A stretch of DNA of 23,933 bases from a virus, in the IMG/VR virus record IMGVR_UViG_3300043357_000058, positions 1 to 23,933 of that record. One strand, given 5' to 3'. The notes beneath the pieces were generated by a model. That model searched no databases. It was given only the letters and a program-made list of their open reading frames with translations, and was not told the origin of the DNA. Both the position numbers and the translations under genes were made by a program. This document shows, piece after piece, positions 21,520 through 23,933 of the stretch; the first letter of the stretch is position 1, and the number at the start of each line of letters is the position of its first letter.

Positions 21520-21888
21520 TTTGCTTCTCTCCAAGAAGTAAGTTTTGTAACCAACGCGGCTAAGATAGCTCGCATTGCGATATATCAAAATGGCCGTTGC
21601 CTCTTTTTAGGGAGTGTTCTGGATAGAAGATTTCTTTTTTAGGGAACGCTCAGACTTAATGGGTGGGTATTTTGAGACCGTGGGTGCAGGTGTGCCGAAT
21701 TGCTTTGCGCTTGGCGGGACGGCCAGCTTACACTGTTTCCCTAAACCCTTTTTGCTTACAGAGCAAATAACAGCGACCCGAGCCTTGAATGCCGGTGATC
21801 TGGACTACAGGCCAGCTCTGGGTTTGTGACAATCGGGTGTCGTTTTAAGACGTCAAAAAAGGAAATCCGTAACGAATGGAGAAATTGC
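21520..21888. promoter_or_regulatory. Divergent intergenic region with repeats and operator-like sequences
   Basis: This 369-bp region lies between the leftward gene starting at 21519 and the rightward gene at 21889, and must hold promoters for both. For leftward transcription a TTGATA (21583-21588, complement) and TATCTT (21562-21567, complement) are spaced 15 bases, slightly short. It also has T-rich motifs ending TTTTTTAGGG (21631-21644), a 9-bp inverted repeat TTTAGGGAA (21638-21646) / TTCCCTAAA (21737-21745), and a 6-bp hairpin TTTGCT-TACAG-AGCAAA (21751-21767) that could be an operator. The base composition is lower in GC than the genes around it. A short reading frame at 21614-21829 has no ribosome site and is not called. 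Confidence 0.5.
21611..21643 (+). repeat. Direct repeat copy 1 (left of the 21889 gene)
   Basis: It shares 19 identical bases, AGAAGATTTCTTTTTTAGG (21625-21643), with copy 2 at 22377-22395. Similarity extends upstream through GGAGTGTTCT (21611-21620) versus GGAGCATTCT (22365-22374) with a short gap. Confidence 0.8.
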
Positions 21889-22260
21889 ATGGCGCGACTG
21901 ATTCTGAGCACTGCAGTTGGCATTCCTGCAAGAATTACCGAAGACATGTCTGCGGTCGGAATCTCGGTGCTCGTGTCTCATAATGACACCGGGGCTCCGG
22001 TGGTCGGATTAAAGCAGAACAATTTCCACCTTATCGGAAACTATGGCGCGTGGACATTTTCGGTACTAACTGTCTCTGAAGGACACCCTGGGCATTACGG
22101 TATCGGCGGCCAGGTGCAGGGTCCCGCGCCATCACCGCCGGGGATCGAAATAATTGTCGCGATCCGCGTCGCAGGCCCGGCGCTGCACGTTCCCCCCCGC
22201 AGAAGAGATCCCTTGCCCGATCAGGGACAGACCCTCGTGAAGATTCGCATCGAATATTGA
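21889..22260 (+). CDS. Small beta-rich hypothetical protein in a repeat-flanked cassette
   Basis: From ATG 21889 this is a 123-residue protein with alternating strand-like segments: ARITEDMSAVGISVLVSHND, GAPVVGLKQNNFHLIGNY, WTFSVLTVSEGHPGHYGI, then a Pro-rich stretch and a final QTLVKIRIEY strand. This is an Ig- or macroglobulin-like beta-sandwich pattern; I recall similar unnamed proteins in soil bacteria, probably host-type rather than virion. No signal peptide is seen. GGAG lies 8 bases upstream; an in-frame start at 21826 would add a Lys/Arg-rich stretch without a ribosome site. The gene has direct repeats in both flanking gaps, which suggests a moveable or duplicated cassette. Confidence 0.65.
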   Translation: MARLILSTAVGIPARITEDMSAVGISVLVSHNDTGAPVVGLKQNNFHLIGNYGAWTFSVLTVSEGHPGHYGIGGQVQGPAPSPPGIEIIVAIRVAGPALHVPPRRRDPLPDQGQTLVKIRIEY

Positions 22261-22498
22261 CGAGGGGAATTGCAAGCCCGTTCGAAAGATACATACGTCA
22301 GAGTGGGTGCCCCTTCACTCCCGTTCCCCAATAATTCTTGGTTAGGCTGTTCCCTGTTAATTCCGGAGCATTCTTAAGAAGATTTCTTTTTTAGGAGTGG
22401 ACTGAAAATAATGAACTGGTGGATTTAGTAGAGTTTGTGAACGAGTGAAAACGATGGGAATTCTGTGGCTACGGAACCCCTATACAGAGAAGCCCCTA
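22261..22498 (+). other. Non-coding gap with inverted repeats and direct repeat copy 2
   Basis: After the 22260 stop there is an inverted repeat GGGGAA (22264-22269) / TTCCCC (22324-22329) and, inside it, GAGTG (22301-22305) / CACTC (22316-22320), which together could act as a weak terminator or folded RNA. The T-rich repeat at 22365-22395 follows. The next gene starts at one of GTG 22445, ATG 22454 or ATG 22499. No clear promoter is seen. Confidence 0.4.
22365..22395 (+). repeat. Direct repeat copy 2 (right of the 21889-22260 gene)
   Basis: It matches 21611-21643: the 19-base core AGAAGATTTCTTTTTTAGG is identical at 22377-22395, 752 bases from copy 1, with further similarity upstream. Both copies lie in gaps and in the same orientation. 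Confidence 0.8.
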
Positions 22499-22843
22499 AT
22501 GTTCATCGACTCCCAACCATCTACCTTACAGTTCATCGCCGACCAGATTGGCCAATGGCTCAATCATCTAACCCTACCCGTTCTCGCATTAGCGGCTTGG
22601 AAGGCTCTACGCTGGGTCAACAAGAAAGAGCAGGAAGCGAAGGTGGTCGTCGCTGGTGTTCTCGCCGATGTAGGGGTCATTAAGAACAACCATCTCCACC
22701 ACATCCAAGAGTCGTTGGATGGACTGAAGACTGGGCAGGACGAGACCATCAAGCTGATGAACGAGAACACCAAGGACATCGTCGCTGCCATCAACAACAG
22801 TAAAGATGCTCTGGTCAATGCCTTCTTGGCCGCTAAGAACTAA
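22499..22843 (+). CDS. Small protein with one hydrophobic segment and a coiled coil; possible holin-like
   Basis: From ATG 22499 this is a 114-residue protein. Residues 20-40 (WLNHLTLPVLALAAWKALRW) form one hydrophobic segment flanked by charges, and residues 60-110 are helical and amphipathic with a heptad pattern (HIQESLDGLKTGQDETIKL and onward). One membrane segment followed by a coiled coil is common among small phage membrane proteins near lysis genes, including some holins and spanin-like partners. No endolysin is seen nearby, so the lysis role is a guess. Starts at 22445 (GTG) and 22454 (ATG) would add up to 18 residues; 22499 is preferred because the start fits the helix and has GAGAAG upstream. 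Confidence 0.6.
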   Translation: MFIDSQPSTLQFIADQIGQWLNHLTLPVLALAAWKALRWVNKKEQEAKVVVAGVLADVGVIKNNHLHHIQESLDGLKTGQDETIKLMNENTKDIVAAINNSKDALVNAFLAAKN

Positions 22844-23018
22844 ATCTCTCCCCTAGAAAACTTTTCCGCTTTTCGTGCGAACACCGCGTCAGCTAAAGTT
22901 ACGCCCACGCTGTTAACTACTATGACAACAGCGGCCCGCTCCGTGCGCCTGATAAGCGCAGTGGCAACCGTGATTTGATACCAGTCACCGGAGCGGACTT
23001 CTAATTCAGGAGAGCAAC
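22844..23018 (+). other. Non-coding leader before the 23019 gene
   Basis: No gene is seen in this 175-bp stretch. Its first half (22850-22930) is AT-richer and unstructured to the eye; the second half carries the three-way-junction RNA at 22936-22996 and then AGGAG (23008-23012), the ribosome site of the next gene. Confidence 0.5.
22936..22996 (+). ncRNA. Predicted three-way-junction structured RNA element
   Basis: An 8-bp perfect stem CCGCTCCG (22936-22943) / CGGAGCGG (22989-22996) encloses two hairpins with no unpaired bases at the junction: TGCGC (22944-22948) / GCGCA (22956-22960) with loop CTGATAA, and GTGGC (22961-22965) / GTCAC (22984-22988), with one G-U pair and an 18-base loop. It ends 11 bases before the ribosome site of the 23019 gene, so it may be a 5' leader regulator such as a riboswitch or protein-binding element. 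No known family is recognised. It is a prediction by eye from base pairing. Confidence 0.45.
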
Positions 23019-23237
23019 TTGGCTACCGACAAACGCAATTTCGTTCGCGGTGTAGAGGGAAAGATCATAAAGAAGATCGAAACGGGCACCGAGGAGGGTC
23101 AGGTCTTCATTGACATCCACTTTCAGGACACAACTTCCTGCGTGATCTACGTTGGGCCTGCGGAGCTAAAGGTGGAGAGAGCTCAAATCATCGGCTGGAA
23201 GAAGGGCAACAGCTTTGTGATCAAGGAACTGCTGTGA
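23019..23237 (+). CDS. Small beta-rich hypothetical protein, TTG start
   Basis: This 72-residue protein is not recognised. It looks like a compact beta-barrel with strands in GKIIKKIETG, QVFIDIHFQD, SCVIYVGPAEL and SFVIKELL. The TTG start is supported by a perfect AGGAG (23008-23012) with a 6-base spacer, and no better in-frame ATG exists. Its stop overlaps the GTG start of the next gene (GTGA), so the two are a translation unit. A structured RNA upstream suggests regulation of the pair. Confidence 0.75.
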   Translation: MATDKRNFVRGVEGKIIKKIETGTEEGQVFIDIHFQDTTSCVIYVGPAELKVERAQIIGWKKGNSFVIKELL

Positions 23238-23530
23238 AGATGGAGACCTTGTTTGCGCTTGGACAGCTTGTGGCTACGCCCGGTGCGATTCACGCAGCAC
23301 ACGAGGCCGGGGACAACCTCTTGCTGTATATCTGCCGGCATGCCGCTGGCGACTGGGGTGATTTGAGCGCAGCCGACGTGAAGGCCAACGCCGAGGCCCT
23401 CCCGTGTGGCTCTCGCATACTGTCGGCTTATGTGCTCAGCACCGGAGTGAAGATCTGGATAATCACGGAAGCGAGTGACGACCTGGGCAACCGGGAAGCG
23501 ACTACAATTTTGTTGCCAAGCGAGTACTGA
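23234..23530 (+). CDS. Conserved small protein, plasmid/phage family of unknown function
   Basis: This 98-residue protein fits a widespread family that I recall by the pattern LGQ-x-VATPGA, then a helix, RHxxGDWGDL, LSAY and KIWIITEA with a final TTILLPxEY. Here it reads FALGQLVATPGAIHAAHEAG, RHAAGDWGDLSAADVKANAE, RILSAYVLSTGVKIWIITEA and TTILLPSEY. Database entries for it are often mislabelled as a type I restriction subunit, which the size and sequence do not support. It is typical of plasmids and phages and its function is unknown. The GTG 23234 is preferred: AAGGA (23223-23227) is 6 bases upstream, and ATG 23240 is 12 bases away. Confidence 0.85.
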   Translation: MKMETLFALGQLVATPGAIHAAHEAGDNLLLYICRHAAGDWGDLSAADVKANAEALPCGSRILSAYVLSTGVKIWIITEASDDLGNREATTILLPSEY

Positions 23531-23902
23531 TCACTCGGACTGGATCGCCTCGGACTCCTTTTCTGGCAATTTCCAGTCTTTCGATCTGTTTTGGAGAACC
23601 GGGTTTACGAAATCAAGTTGAGCTTGTTTTGCACCGGGCACGGCGAACGTAAACTTTTCTGTCTTATACGCCTTTAACGCCTTCTCGTATGTCTGGTGAC
23701 TCAATTTTGCCCTACGGTGGTACAACTCAATCATTGCATAAGCAACAAGCAAGTTGTGCACGGGAGTATCGGTTGCGCAGCAATACTCAACAATGAAATC
23801 CAGAAAACGAGAATCAGCCAGCCGCACAAAATCGCTGCTGAACTGCCCGACAATGCGGTTTTGATCAGGATCAACTTTACCCGGCACAGGAGGAGTTGAC
23901 AC
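23531..23902 (-). CDS. Hypothetical protein, leftward, start uncertain
   Basis: The protein from GTG 23902 has 123 residues. It is alpha-helical in the middle (FLDFIVEYCCATDTPVHNLL, then AYAMIELYHRRAKLSHQTYE) and ends with an acidic tail. No family is recognised. The frame stays open to the right edge, so the gene may begin outside the window; no good ribosome site is seen at 23902. Its stop (complement of 23531-23533) sits directly after the stop of the plus-strand gene. Confidence 0.6.
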   Translation of the reverse strand: MSTPPVPGKVDPDQNRIVGQFSSDFVRLADSRFLDFIVEYCCATDTPVHNLLVAYAMIELYHRRAKLSHQTYEKALKAYKTEKFTFAVPGAKQAQLDFVNPVLQNRSKDWKLPEKESEAIQSE

Positions 23903-23933
23903 TCTTTTGTGGTCAAGTACACGCCCAGGAGCT

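Noticed and set aside
21614-21829. Short plus-strand frame in the divergent gap
   Set aside because: It begins at GTG with no ribosome site, overlaps repeats and operator-like sequences, and has no family-like pattern.
4105-22487. Shared 13-mer AACCCCTATACAG before the portal gene and in the 22445-22499 region
   Set aside because: A 13-base match between two places is expected a few times by chance in 24 kb, and the surroundings do not match.
22944-22960. CTGATAA loop as a hammerhead ribozyme core
   Set aside because: The core would need CTGATGA and a separate GAAA segment in defined places; neither is present.
23234-23530. Restriction-modification subunit
   Set aside because: The family is often labelled so, but a 98-residue protein with no methylase or helicase motif cannot support that function.
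1-23933. CRISPR array, tRNA genes, insertion sequences or attachment sites
   Set aside because: No regularly spaced repeats, tRNA cloverleaf, transposase or integrase was seen.

Overview
This window is the late (virion) region of a tailed double-stranded DNA phage or prophage with an HK97-type head and a long non-contractile (siphovirus) tail, followed by an accessory segment. Order on the plus strand: HNH endonuclease (cut by the left edge), small terminase, major capsid protein, large terminase, portal, ClpP-type head protease, four head-tail connector/completion proteins, tail tube, a frameshifted pair of tail assembly chaperones, tape measure, a four-gene tail-tip cassette resembling ORFs 12-15 of the Rhodobacter gene transfer agent (DUF2460, DUF2163/BR0599, NlpC/P60, tail tip), and four small tail-fibre or decoration-type proteins (0-20.1 kb). 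From the tape measure to the tail tip the genes abut with almost no gaps and are probably translationally coupled. Only the capsid and tail-tube genes have sizeable untranslated leaders, and the capsid gene also has a strong hairpin behind it, as expected where these two proteins must be made in excess.

The right part (20.1-23.9 kb) differs. A leftward block of four genes converges on the last fibre gene: an exported protein, two tiny overlapping genes and a protein with a proline/alanine-rich linker. Across a 369-bp divergent intergenic region lie rightward small genes: a beta-rich protein bracketed by long direct repeats, a protein with one hydrophobic segment and a coiled coil, and a two-gene overlapping unit behind a predicted three-way-junction RNA. 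A leftward gene reaches the right edge. No integrase, repressor, endolysin or replication gene is visible, so whether this is a free phage or a prophage cannot be decided.

Host: no marker gene is present. GC-rich codon use and the style of the exported 144-residue protein (signal peptide, then a QTLPEAPTPH start and an NPLARPFV motif) remind me of proteins common in Acidobacteriota. This is an inference from memory, not proof.

The points most worth a second look are the capsid gene placed upstream of the large terminase, the chaperone frameshift site with an unusual codon register and a 7-bp downstream stem, the three-way-junction RNA before a TTG-started gene, the direct repeats around the 21.9-kb gene, and the duplicated beta modules inserted in the tail-tip protein.
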